From NCBI GenBank assembly GCA_028023455.1, contig JAQFVV010000255.1:744001-808000 (forward strand): a stretch of 64,000 nt of DNA, written 5' to 3'. The notes beneath the pieces are model-generated. The model was not told the DNA's origin. It saw only the letters and a list, made by a program, of their open reading frames with translations, and did no database searches. The translations under genes and the position numbers were made by a program. Of this stretch, positions 34,810 through 46,289 are shown piece by piece; position 1 is the first letter of the stretch, and every line of letters starts with the position of its first letter. This stretch comes from Epiperipatus broadwayi. Its lineage: Eukaryota > Onychophora > Udeonychophora > Euonychophora > Peripatidae.

Positions 34810-34965
34810 ATACAATAATAACACCTAGTGCAAGCTAGGGGTTGAGCCCCATAATCCTTGGTTTGCTTGTGCCTTTTCATCCAATATCCAAAGACCAGCT
34901 TCTAGATTATGGCTTTCATTATTGAGGAGCCTTGGATCTGAAAGCAGTGCATCTGGACATTTGAA
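34810..34965 (-). repeat. HHR-C relic
   Basis: GAGGAGCCTTGGATCTGA, CATCCAATATCC and GCTTGTGCCTTTTCATCCAA align with HHR-C at 56.3 kb. In the ribozyme region CTGATGA has become ATAATGA and GAAAC has become GAAGC, so the core is dead. Confidence 0.65.
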
Positions 34966-35469
34966 TTAAATGTCTAAGAGCAACCATTTTAAATCTTTTT
35001 AGCCAAACTGAAAACACAATATTTTTTAACAAAAGAATTTTTATTATATTGTCTTTAATTTTTATAAGGCATTTAATATGTAATATATATATTTTTTCTT
35101 TCATTTTAGTTATTATATAGTACATTTATTGTCATGTTTTGTATTTGCTTTAAAAAATATCTTAATATGAGTAAATAGATGAAAGATTAAGATGATATTT
35201 AATTTTTATAGTGTTAATTTTCTTTTTCCTTTTTTTTTTTTTTGGATTTATTAAGTAATAAAAAAAGGTTTTGTAAAGTAAATGATGGCTTTTATTTTTT
35301 AATTATATGAACTGAATCAAGTTTAGAAATAAGTATATGATAACAAAGGTTTTAAAATTTTCTTCCACTTCTTATTTGCATTGCTGAATTATACATAACA
35401 TAATACACCATGTACACCTTAATTGACACTCTACAATGCAGTTTAACATATGATTAATTTTATCTTTTC

Positions 35470-35511
35470 TTGCCTACAGTTTCAACTTTCCTGCAGTCAT
35501 CATCAGAGCAT
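35470..35511 (-). ncRNA. candidate hammerhead motif in the foldback element
   Basis: Minus strand: TGCT, CTGATGA (35500-35506), one extra T, GACT with AGTT as a weak stem II, GAAA (35480-35483), ACTGT, then A and GGCA pairing with TGCT. A second copy on the same strand near 35555-35594 has CTGATGA but AAAG instead of GAAA. Unproven. Confidence 0.35.
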
Positions 35512-35660
35512 ATAATGCAGTTTAACATATGATTTATTTTATCTCATCTTATCTACAGCTTTAACTGTCCAGAAATCATCATCAGAAGTGTAGGCAAGAG
35601 GAGATAAAATAAATCATATGTTAAACTGTCATATGTTAAACTGCATTGCAGATAGTCAAT

Positions 35661-38024
35661 TAAGGTGTATCATCATCATCAACCATTATCAATACACTGC
35701 AGGATGAAGGTCTCTCCAAGTTCAATCCATCTTCTCCAATCTTTAGCTTCTCTTCTCCACATCACCTCTGAACACTTTCTTATCATCCATCCATCTCACA
35801 TGTGATCTCTTTCTGGGTCTTTTACAATCTCTGGGAATTCAGTTTAACATTTTGGTTGTTTGTCTATTATCATCTCTTCTAGAAATATGTGCAGCCCATC
35901 TCCACTTCAATCTTTTAATTTTTTAATGAGGTCAGTAACACCTGTTTGTTCTCTTAACCATACATTGCATTTTCGATCTCTTCTTGTTACTTCAAACATG
36001 CATCTCTCCATACTTCTTTGAGTGGTCTGAAGTCTCTGTATTGTTCTTCTATTAAGTGTCCAAGTCTCAAATCCATAAGTAAAAACTGGTAAAACACATT
36101 TGTTAAAAACCTTCTTTTTCAAACACATAGGCATATTTCCTTTTAGTATCAAGTTATTTCTACCAAAAGCACTCCAACCAAGTTTAATTCTATGATTAAT
36201 TTCATCCATTATGTTTCCATCTGTATTAATAAATGGACCAAGGTATTTGTAACTGTTAAATTCTTCTAATTCATCATATTCAATCTTTATTTTCATATTT
36301 TGAGCAAATCAATTAAACATTATTTTAGTCTTTTTAACATTTATCTTTAGTCCTACTTTCCTACTTTCATCTGATAACTCCTGCAACATTTTCTGCAGCT
36401 CTGAAGCATTATTTGCAAAAACAACTACATCTTATGCAAAATCTAAATGACTTAAATAATCTCCATTTACTTTCACTCCTTTAGTTTTCCATTTTAATCC
36501 ACAAAATACTTATTGCAGCACTGCTGTAAAAAGTTTTGGAGATATGGAGTCACCTTGTCTTACACACTTCTCAATGTTGACTTTCCCAGTATCATTATGT
36601 AATCTAATTGTTGCTGTTGCATTTTTATAAATATTCTTTAAAATATGACAATATTCTGGATCTATATTTTGATGATCCAATGCTTTAATCACTGAAGAAA
36701 TGTTTATAGAATCAAATGCCTTTCATAATCTACAAATCCAAAACATAATGGCAACTCATATTCATTTGTCCTTTCTATAACTTCTCTCAATACTTGTATA
36801 TGATCTACTGTACTAAAACCACTTTTAAATCCAGCTTGTTCTCTTGGTTGGTGGAAATCCAATGTTGTTCTATAGACAAGTTGTAATTATCTTGGTAAAA
36901 TGTTTGTATAAAACTGATAAAAGGCTGATATGGCTGTAATTTCTAATATCTTCTTTATCACCTTTTTTAAATATTAATATTATTATTGCATTCTTCCAAT
37001 CATCTGGTACATCTTTATCATTTAGACATTTAGTATATAACTTTGCTAATTTTTTTTCTGTTTCTTCACCTGCTTCTTTTAATATATCAATTATAATTTC
37101 ATTATTATCTGGAGCCTTTCCTTTCTTCATATATTTAATTGCATGTCTCACTTTTTCATTTAAAATTCTGGACAATTCAGAAGATATAATACATATAGGA
37201 AGTACTTGTTCTTTATTACTATATAATTCTTGATAAAAGTCTTCTACCCATTTCATGAAGTCATCTCTCTTGTTAGTAATAATTCCATCTTTTTTTCTTA
37301 TTACGGATATAAATTTTCTACCAATACCAAAATGTTGTTTTACATTCTTGAGACTTTTATTTTCTTTTACAGCTTTCCTTGTTAGTTCACAGTTATACTT
37401 TCTTATATCATTTTAAACTCTTTTCTGCCCCATTTTACAAAATTCAAGATATTCAATCCTTTTTAATGCATCATTTTTGTATAACTTCATATTCCTTCTT
37501 TTTTTCATAAATTCTCTAGTCTCAGTAGAAATTTTATTGGTTTATTGCTGTTTTTTTTCTACCAGCTATCTTTGTTGTAGTTTTTAAAAGTGTATGTTAT
37601 TTTCATATTAATTTCATTCAAATCTGAATCATGTTCAAATCTACTAATACTCGAAACTGATTTGTAAATTCCTATTTAAATTCATTAGAATGTTTCTGAA
37701 GATTAGGAATATCAACTGTAAATAATGTTTTTCTTAATAATTTTTGTCTCTCTAGTTTTGCATTAACACTTATCTTACATCTTATTAATTGATGATCACT
37801 TTCTGTGTTAAATTTATTAAGAACATTACAATCATGAAATATGTATTTTCTGTTAGTCAAAATATAGTCCAATTCTGCTGTACCTTCATTTGGATGCTTC
37901 CATGTCCATTTCCTTTTAACATTTTTCTCAAAAAATGAATTCATAATATAAAGTTTTTCTTTTTCTGAAAACTCCACACAGTGTGCTATCCACATGGTCT
38001 GATGTTAGAAGATAAGGTAAGGTG
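35661..38024 (-). pseudogene. RTE-type LINE copy R4 with 9-bp target duplication
   Basis: The longest RTE copy here, flanked by TAAGGTGTA at 35661-35669 and 38016-38024, with a (GAT)n tail at its 3' end (35669-35682). Reading the minus strand: endonuclease frame 37672-37995 with WTWKHPNEGTAELDYILTNR and SDHQLIR; reverse transcriptase frames 36870-37256 ([38 protein letters not shown]) and 36510-36692 (VRQGDSISPKLFTAVL); C-terminal frame 35907-36296 (KYLGPFINTDGNIMDEINHR, ETWTLNRR). The frames are broken by stops and shifts. The 5' end is truncated inside the endonuclease. It encoded the target-primed reverse transcription machinery. Confidence 0.9.
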
Positions 38025-38059
38025 TATATGGTGTATTATATTAACAAAGGTTTTAAAAT

Positions 38060-39483
38060 ACAAATGCTTATTTTGAAGAAAACTTATTCACAGCAATTAC
38101 TTTTTGATAATTGTTTAAATAATCATTAGTCATTTTTATTGGGTAAAGTTAGTTATAATTTCTAAAAAATTTTAGACAATTTTAAAGTGATATAGCATAC
38201 CACTTTTGAATAAATTTGAAAAAACACTATTAATCAATGTAAATAATTAGTCTTTCATAAAAATTAGCATTCTATTATAAATAGTATTTTACATAATCCT
38301 ATATTTTTTTATACATATTACATTATTTATATGTACCTTGTGAAAATATTGCACACTGCGATGGTAATGATAAAACAATAAAATAAAAATATTTTATCTA
38401 TCTGTTAAAATCTTCCAAACACTAATATGTTATTTTTAATTGAAAGTTGAAGTTTTAAAAACTTGATCTTTTGGCTAATAAAATTTACTTTCAGAAGAGA
38501 TTCTTTTAAACATTTGTTATAAAAATGTAAAATAAGTATTAATTAAAATAAAACAAATAAATAAATGATTTGTTGCATAAGAGGTCATTTGACACTCAAG
38601 TATTGATAATGAATGTTCAGCTTTGATTCATTAACCTTTCTCTTTTTAATCCACCATTCTACCATTGCACTAAATCATGTAGATGAAGTAAACAATTATA
38701 GTTATATTTAAATATTAAATAGTGAAATATTAACTAGTATAATTAATTCTTAATATAGTTTTCATTTAAAATGTTTGTTAATATTAGAAGTTAGAATCTA
38801 TTTTAATTGTTTTATGATAAAAACTTTCAATGAAAATCTGTAAAAAAAAATTAGTAATTTTTATGGTTAAAATTTATGTAAAAGATTAAGACTGATTTTA
38901 CTATTATCCCTAGATATCAGCTCTAAACAGTAATCCAAGAGAAGAGAAATAAAATTTACTACAAAGGAGAAAACACACTTATTTGCTTGTATAATATAGC
39001 CTTTTATTATATTAATAATTACAGAAAAATAATTTTATTCTTTATTTGATTACAGTTTACTTTTTTTGCAAAATTATTAAATATTTATTTTTTAATAAGT
39101 ATGTGATGTTAACACATTTTTTTTATTTGTACATATTTGATTTTCAGTAGAAAATTAGTCTGCTAAAATATATATATATTGTTTAATTGAAAAATTGATA
39201 TTTAATATTTGTAATGTTATATTTATTTTTAGAATGTTCAATTTTAATAAAATTTCCATAAAGATTTAATTTAGAATAATATATGTTTTTAATCTGAAAA
39301 CTGAAATGAAATCCTTTGTTTGATAATTTTAATACTATTTACACTCTTTTATTTTAAAAATGATGTTTCATTTTTAAGATTGCTTTCACTTTCTGAACTT
39401 ATGCTTTAAATGAAATTTAAAGAAAACACAAAAATTTGATTAACAGATGTTTACTAATTAAACAAAATTTTACTTTTTACTAG
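38060..39483. other. probable intron sequence, no other gene seen
   Basis: AT-rich DNA leading to the splice acceptor of the MFSD9 exon; TTTTACTTTTTACTAG ends the stretch. Confidence 0.6.
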
Positions 39484-39690
39484 GTATTTTCAAACACAGT
39501 ATGACCATATCAAAAACTTATTTGGCAGATGTAACACCACGAGCTGAACAAGGCAAGGTTTTTGGTCATTATTCAGCATTTTCAAGTATTGGTTTTATAA
39601 TTGGTCCTTCAATTGCTGGCCATTTATTGGGAAATAGTGGTTTTAACTATATTTGTTATCTAACTGGAATATTGTTTGCAATTCAGTTTG
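39484..39690 (+). CDS. MFSD9: MFSD9-like transporter, one internal exon
   Basis: An internal exon of 207 nt (69 residues). It is bounded by a pyrimidine-rich acceptor ending TACTAG and the consensus donor GTAAGT at 39691; both flanking introns are phase 1. The translation contains IFKHSMTISKTYLADVTP, a short loop with FGHYSAFSSIGFIIGPSIAG, and a hydrophobic stretch ending YLTGILFAIQFG. Compared with vertebrate MFSD9, the words 'GIFKHT-SIS-ALL-D--P', 'GHFN--S-VGFILGP--GG' and the following membrane helix line up one to one, covering about helices 4 to 6 of the N-terminal half. MFSD9 is an orphan major-facilitator membrane protein with no established substrate. No stop or frameshift is present. 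Its neighbouring exons were not found in this window with confidence. MFSD10 is the nearest alternative but fits less well. Confidence 0.85.
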
Positions 39691-39699
39691 GTAAGTAGA

Positions 39700-39768
39700 G
39701 ACACAAATATATATATATATATATATTTGTATATATTGTGTCAAATACATGTGCTTTATATACATGTG

Positions 39769-39806
<38 letters not shown>

Positions 39807-39820
39807 CACATGTATTTGAA
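39700..39820. repeat. two (AT)n hairpins just inside the intron
   Basis: CACAAATATAT is inverted at ATATATTGTG (39702-39740). CAAATACATGTGCTTTAT (39742-39759) is inverted exactly at 39801-39818 around (AT)n. Confidence 0.88.
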
Positions 39821-40615
39821 TATGTATGTCGCTAGATATTCTTATATACATGCATTATATATGGGAAAATTGCCATAGATTTTAAAATTTTTATATAAAT
39901 TATATAAAAAGTATCTAAAGTTAGCAATATATGTATCAACTAATAGTGGATTTTATGATTTTTTTATATTGTGAATTTATGAAATATGAGAATTCAGATA
40001 ACTCACAGTAAGAATGAACTCTTTATCCTGAATCTGTAAGTATTGTATTCATTGTTATAGATCTTATGTCAAATCAGGTGTAATTAGTACATGTTCTCTG
40101 TATTATTGATAGAATTATTGATGGATTACACAAGTGATTTTGTCTTTCAGTGAAATAATGATTTACAGATTACACTAATAATTGAACAACTATGTGTCCT
40201 TGAATTTAAAAAGATTTACAGAAGGCACAGTTCACAAAACTTTTATGATGCCCTTACTGTTTACTAGTTCTAATATCCAGTGACTTTCTATAAGACCTTA
40301 TCACAATTGTTGTATTTGTTTACTTGTTTGTTTTACTTTTATAAACAGAATAATATTTTACAGTAATATTAAATATCTTTAAAACCTGAGATTTGTATCT
40401 TTTCTGTATAGTTTTTATATTGGGCATACAACATAATATTTCAAAAAATTTATAATTATGTACCTATATATGCTAAGCAGTAAGTGGTATTAACATACAT
40501 GTATATAAATAATAATTTTTAAATAAATACCTCAAATATAATGGATCCATTTATCATTCTCATTTTGTATAAGCAAACTTAGACATTTCTTTAGGTATCT
40601 GAGTTATAAGCCAAT
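39821..40615. other. no gene seen, probably intron
   Basis: AT-rich, no coding signal. Confidence 0.5.
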
Positions 40616-41012
40616 CTATCTTACCATTCAATTATTGATCAATAAATAGGTAATTTGTTACATTTTTATTTACCATTGGCAAACTCATTCCACTCGTAAC
40701 TTTAATACCATCCACCTCCGATAAATACAATAATGGATTATTACTAATCATTTTTTGAACTAGAGATTATCTCTAGCATAGATATAAACTTTAAACCTCA
40801 GTTAAAGAATAGTATATCTGATTTTTTAATTTTCAACACACACACATGGAGTTATTCCCCTTTTTTTCCCCATGCGTAATATATTTATAGATATATTAAA
40901 CAACCTTCATATTTCCCCATTCTTTTTAAATTCATATAAATAAAGATATAATAAAGGACAAATGCCCCCCAAGATGCATTTCGTGCTGAACCAGCACTCA
41001 TCAGTGAATAAG
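40616..41012 (-). mobile_element. HHR-D copy on the minus strand
   Basis: Reverse complement matches the HHR-D insert at 11.9-12.3 kb over most of its length (GATTAGTAATAA, TTTAAAGTTTATATCT, CAGATATA and GGAATAACTCC words). Here the sequence homologous to the HHR-D terminal repeat lies between unit sequence on both sides, which shows that it is part of the unit. Confidence 0.72.
40966..41010 (-). ncRNA. hammerhead ribozyme in HHR-D copy 2
   Basis: CTGATGA (40998-41004), stem II GTGCT-GGTTC-AGCAC, GAAA, TGCATC, TTGG. The core is intact with a perfect stem II; the 5' strand of stem I (TTCA) no longer pairs beyond the first base. Confidence 0.75.
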
Positions 41013-41039
41013 TAATCTAACTACTCTCATTTCAACCAT

Positions 41040-41510
41040 TAATATAGGGGCTTGAACTTAAGATTTTCAGTCTATATTCATCCTCCACTCCATCTCAAAC
41101 AACTGACACGTGACCACATACATATGGAAAAGATAGATGATCCATCATATACATATTTTGTGCAATACCAGCACTCATCAGTTGGACCACGGTCGTAATA
41201 TTCCACAGATATATATATATAATCAGTGTTCGGCTTATATTAAGATAACAATTTCTTAAGATTTAATGGACAGGCTTCAATCTTCTCACCCTTTTAACTA
41301 TTCAAAGGTCTACTTCATTGAAAAACCAATGATGGAATGCTCAAAGCCCTTGGTGGATTTGATATTGTAATCATACTCATATAGACATAACATCAACCAG
41401 TAAATGCCCAGCCTGATAAGAAGGGTTTTCATCCTTCCTCAGTACTGTGGAGGGGATTATAAAAAGATTTTTGCCGTAAAATACGCTATAAAAAGCCATT
41501 TTTAGCATAC
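41040..41510 (-). mobile_element. HHR-E copy, unit 1 at 41 kb
   Basis: Minus-sense order: CTTAATATAAGCCGAACACT (about 41231-41250), short (AT)n, hammerhead, ACATATGTATGTGGTCACGT, decayed B box near 41050. A further unit-like start (GAACTCAGACTTTCACACAA) occurs at 41519, about 460 bp on. Confidence 0.7.
41146..41188 (-). ncRNA. hammerhead ribozyme in HHR-E copy, GAAA lost
   Basis: CCAA, CTGATGA, GTGCT-GGTATT-GCAC, then AAAA instead of GAAA. G12 is replaced, so it is probably inactive. Confidence 0.65.
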
Positions 41511-41681
41511 ATTGTTACGAACTCAGACTTTCACACAACCCACCACTCTCAGTGCCATCTCATATTGCTAACCCACCTGATCACACACATGTTGAAAAGA
41601 TAAATAATCACCAACATACATATTTTATGCTAAACCAGCAGTATGAAGATTGGCTATCTTAATATAAAGCTGAGTACTGAT

Positions 41682-41729
<48 letters not shown>

Positions 41730-41935
41730 AGGATAGTAATCTAGACCAACTAATGATTGCTGGTTTAGCATAAAATACGTATATTGGTGATTATTTATCT
41801 TTTCAACATGTGTGTGTGGGTCAGCAATATGAGATAGCACTGAGAGTGATGGGTTGTGTAAACGTCTGAGTTCGAACCCCGCATATATTACATATATAAA
41901 TGCAGGTTTAAGCCTGTACAATATATTAATTCATA
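41511..41935. mobile_element. HHR-E units in opposite orientation around (AT)n, with Pol III B box
   Basis: 41519-41650 is a minus-sense partial unit. 41640-41935 is a plus-sense unit with (AT)n at 41683-41714, a (TG)n tract, a degenerate hammerhead at 41745-41788 (CTAATGA, and AAAA for GAAA), and GAGTTCGAACCCC near 41868-41880, a good Pol III B box. The B box shows that the family has a tRNA-like part downstream of the ribozyme. Confidence 0.72.
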
Positions 41936-42764
41936 TATTGTTACGAAAATGTTTCATCTCTAACATATAATGAACAAATTGTAAATAAACAAACCTTTTC
42001 TTAAATAAATACATGAATTCATAAGTAACAAAATCCTGCTCAAAAAGTGTTAAAAGTTGTATTTTCTTTTATTTTGTGAGCGATAGAATTAAATAAATAT
42101 TATTTATGGAAATTAAAGAAGAGAAGAAAGAATTAAAAAGAATAGAATATGGCCGCTGAATCCATTTTATAAATATAAAATTTTCATGGAAAGATAAAAT
42201 TAATAAATTTATAAATGTATTTAAGATATGAACTCATAATAAGGAAAAGTATTTTATTTTTATAAAATATAAATTTAAAGTGTAATTAGAATAAAGACGG
42301 AAATTTATAAAATTTATATATATTAAATAATATATATGTTTTAAATGGTAAAAACAATTTGTAAAATGTAAAAAGTAAAAAAGGAAATCTTCCTTGTTTT
42401 TAAAAAGCTAATTAAGAAGATGTATCAAAATTGATGACGTGAATAACTGATATATAAAAAGAGGTATTTGCAAGTTGATGAAGATTTAATATTTATTCGG
42501 TAGATTAGTTGTAAGATGTAATTTGACAAGGTCTTAAGAGGAAAGGGATTGATAGATTTCAATTACTAGCATTAGCCAATCCACAGAAAGAGTTCCCAAA
42601 AAGTAGTTATAAATCAAGGAGATGGATTGTATGTTACTATTTGTCACAATGGCATTTTACTTGTAATTGTAGCTTGAACTATTTTCATCAAATGTCATCA
42701 ACAGTTAGTAGTGACAAATATTTGTATATATACAGCATATAAGGTATTAAATTGTATTGTTCTC

Positions 42765-42838
42765 TCTTTTTCAGATATTTCTGGTATGACCAATAATGGT
42801 ATTATTATTGAAGTTAAACCAGAGACTTTAAATTTATG
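42765..42838 (+). other. candidate terminal exon with strong splice acceptor
   Basis: TTGTTCTCTCTTTTTCAG ends at 42773 and is followed by an in-frame stretch for a phase 1 intron: (D)ISGMTNNGIIIEVKPETLNL then stop at 42836-42838. Joined to the MFSD9 exon it would end the protein early. It resembles no part of MFSD9 that I recognise; it could be an alternative last exon or chance. Confidence 0.3.
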
Positions 42839-42883
42839 AATATTGAATTCAAAATGATGCTCAAACCATCCAGAGAAATTATA

Positions 42884-43935
42884 TACACCTGGGTCTTTTT
42901 TTACGTGGACTTATTTAACACAATTTTGAAGTTACGCGATTCATATTTCACCGGAAGTCAAACTAAAATAATGCGCTATTACTTTAAATAATAAATTTCA
43001 CACACTTACATTATATTGAAAGTAATAGCACATTATTGGAATTCAACTTTCATCTTAATAATTTCAATATTTTCAGTGCTTTATAATAGTAAGATTTTAT
43101 GCAATAATGAAATTAAAATTTTGATTTCCACATTTTATGTATACACACATTAAATTTTACAAGATTATAATGTAAATTTGTTCAAACATTGTGCGTGTTA
43201 ATTTTGCATTTTAAATCACATTCTGTTTTTGCTTTTTAAAAAAGAACGTAATCAATTACAGTATTAATCATTTAGTGTCCACAAGTTTATTTTTAAAAGG
43301 TGAGTAATAGAAGTGGGCACAATTAAAAATTAAAATCTGATTTTTAATTGTAATTAACAATTTAAAAATTACTTGACAACTTGAAATTAATGTCTTGTGA
43401 AATTTGATTTTTAAACGAAATTGAAAATTAAAAAATTAAAGACAAAAATAAGAATTTAATTTTTAGTTGTTAGTTTCATAAACAATTAATAAAATCATCA
43501 TCTCAAAAATTAATTACTAATTACATTGTCACCAGAAAACCATTGACACAACATGAGTGTGAAGTTGGCGCTAATTGTATTTCCTCAGTTTGCAAACGAA
43601 CATGTTTTTCACAAATAGCGATAATAATTAAAACGTGTATAAAAATGTAAATTACTATACTGTAAATTATGCATAAAAATATATTATTTTGAATAAAATT
43701 AAATATTATAGTTAAAAAAAGTTTGTCTTGTATCAATTTTTTTCAAATTTGAAATTTTTTATTAGTCATATTTTATTTCCTTATTTTTTTTTGCACGAAT
43801 TTTGAAGTAATTTTACATTGGTGCTTTGCTTTTACACAAATTTTGAAAAATCACAGACTGCATCCCCCCTTTTTCAATGTAAGTTATGTCTATTTTGAGG
43901 AACCTATCTATCGCGTAAAACGAGACCCAGGTGTA
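42884..43935. mobile_element. non-autonomous TA-flanked DNA transposon (MITE-like)
   Basis: Terminal inverted repeats starting CACCTGGGTC at 42886 and, inverted, at 43933, extending imperfectly for about 25 bp (TTTTTACG against GTTTTACG). TA dinucleotides on both sides fit a Tc1/mariner-type target duplication. The 1048-bp interior has no transposase frame. Confidence 0.75.
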
Positions 43936-45395
43936 CACTTAATTATAAGGGTCATGATGATTTCTCCACTTTTTATAAGAACAAGATTAATGAATGATTT
44001 CCATATATTATAAATTATTATAGAAGGTTCAATATGTAGTTATTTACCATTGTCATGTAAACAAAAGAAGGAGAATAATACAGCTTGAAACACTATATAT
44101 ATAACCAGCAAAAAAAGTATGAAAAGCGGGTATAATGTAGAATGCCTAGGCATGACATTTTTAGGCAAAATACGAAATTTTATTTTTACATACTTTCCCT
44201 GGACATCATATAGAATAATTAGGCATTATAAAGAATGACAAATAGTTTTTGGCAAAGTATAAAAAAGGCTTTTATTGAAAAGATATATGCAAAAATGTAA
44301 GAAATACAAATATAAGATAGAGAATTTTTCACATTTAACCTGTATCATAAAATAATAGAAAAAGTATAAAAATTGTTTTTATTATTAATAATAATAAACT
44401 TTTATCAATACATTGAATTTCTGATATTACAATGGGGTTTCAATTTCTTAATTTTAAGTACAGTAAGATTATTTTTTTACTGACAAGCCTCTGGTGACAA
44501 ACATAATAATATCAGGATAGTATGTGATAATGGTAGTGAAAGCTGAATTTCACCTAAAGAAATAATGATATTTTTGACACATTATTTTTGAAGCAAAGTG
44601 CCAAGAATGAAGGAATTTAAAATCTTATAAATCTTTAAGAATGTAAAAAATGTATTGATAATTATCTATTTAGTCTTCGTTAACTAACTGTAAGGTTGCA
44701 CATAAACAATTTCAACATTAATTTTATTAATTATGCATTGAGTCTAATATGTGTTGTCTTTATGACATTAAATGTTATTTCTGGGAGTATTATATTTTGA
44801 TGTTATTCCTGCTTATACTTTGCTGATTTTCATATATATAGTAATCAGTTTATTAGTACTAACAGTTGAGTATATTTGAAAAAGTTCAAATAAAGGTTGA
44901 TTTTTTTTTTAAAAAAGCATTTAACAATTAATACAAGGTAATGGAAATGATCCAACATATAATTACAATTGAAATATTAATATATTTACATTTTATGACT
45001 AAATATCTTAGAATAGATAGCTAAAGTCTCTCTTTGAATAGCTAATTTTCTACCTATTCATGTAACCTGTTGTAAAGAAAGAAGCCCTATACTAATCTCT
45101 GAATATATGATTACATGAGTTTTATTATCTATTAAACTGTGAACATAAAAAAGGCTGCCTAAATATCTTATATTGTCTTATAGAAGAGGTTAATAACACA
45201 TACTGAAAAATGATTAATTTGCAGACTTAAAATACAGAAACCCAAGAAAGTTAATAAACTGCAAATATAAGTTCTAGACAAGAATTTATGTTTTGTTCTA
45301 TTTAAATATATATTTAAAAGGCTTTTTAATTAAATATAATGTATTTTAATATTCACATGATCACTCTCTCTTATACTAGCACATAATTGTTAATA
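43936..45395. other. no gene seen
   Basis: AT-rich; includes a remnant of the unnamed repeat (AATGGAAATGATCCAACATA) near 44940. Confidence 0.5.
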
Positions 45396-45562
45396 AACAA
45401 GGCAAAACTCTCCATATCACAAGCCAGAAACTAGTCTGGAGATATTGGATGAGTAGGCACTAGATAAGGATTTTATGCACAAGCCTTCTGGCATCCATTG
45501 ATTACTCTGGTTGGCACATGGTGGCACTACTGTATGGAGAGTTTTGCCTTGCTTATTTTCAT
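45395..45562 (+). mobile_element. HHR-C copy with terminal inverted repeats, ribozyme 5' half deleted
   Basis: Ends in GGCAAAACTCTCCATA and its exact reverse complement (about 45401 and 45541). Between them lie AAGCCAGAAACTAGTCTGGA (3' half of the ribozyme) and the HHR-C body. The CUGAUGA half is missing. Confidence 0.75.
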
Positions 45563-46289
45563 ATTCAAAACTTTATTACTTTGTATAGTTTAATCATTGT
45601 ATATATTTAATATTAATACTCATATTCTTCCTTTAACTACAGTATTTTATGTATAAATATAACTGGAAAGCAAACTCTGTTACATTATTACACAATTTGA
45701 AATTAAAATAACAATTGGTTTTTACCTTTCTCATTTAGGTAATAAGTTTGGAGTAAAACAAAGTATATATTTAGATAGTTAGATTTTTTAAATTAACATA
45801 TACATTCAAATCATTCTATAATGATATATCTTTTGTCATAAAGAATTGTTTATTAAATTTTGATACGTACAAACTTTGTTTTTATATACATTTTATACTG
45901 GGCCATATATCTAATTATAAGTAATTTTGTCTGGTTAGCTAAATCTTACAGTTATATTTTGGAAACTGTTTAGCCATTCAGGAAATATAAGCAGGTAAGT
46001 ACTTGATATCAGAAGGGTATTACAATATGATGAAGTCAAAATGGTGGTGCACTTATGAAAAAGGTATGCTAATTCTGAAATAATTAAAAACTATTTAACT
46101 CTTCATATGTGTCAATTTATAGATTTGTCACTTTAACTTAGAATTGGAATAATTTATATCTGGAAATAATTCAGTGAGATAAGTTAAACATAATTCCAAA
46201 TAAGTTAAATTTTTCTAATGGAGATGTGAAATTCTGGTAATAATCATTATCACCTTATCATGTTATCTGGTATATATATATATATATAT

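Larger units (their letters stand above)
35341..38059. mobile_element. foldback element (328 bp) with 18-bp target duplication, split by RTE R4
   Basis: The direct repeat TAACAAAGGTTTTAAAAT occurs at 35341-35358 and 38042-38059. Inside, ATAATACACCATGTACACCT (35399-35418) and the following arm are inverted in 35580-35669 and, after R4, 38025-38038. GTTTAACATATGATT and TGCCTACAG blocks occur several times in both orientations. R4 interrupts the right arm at TAAGGTGTA. Confidence 0.75.
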
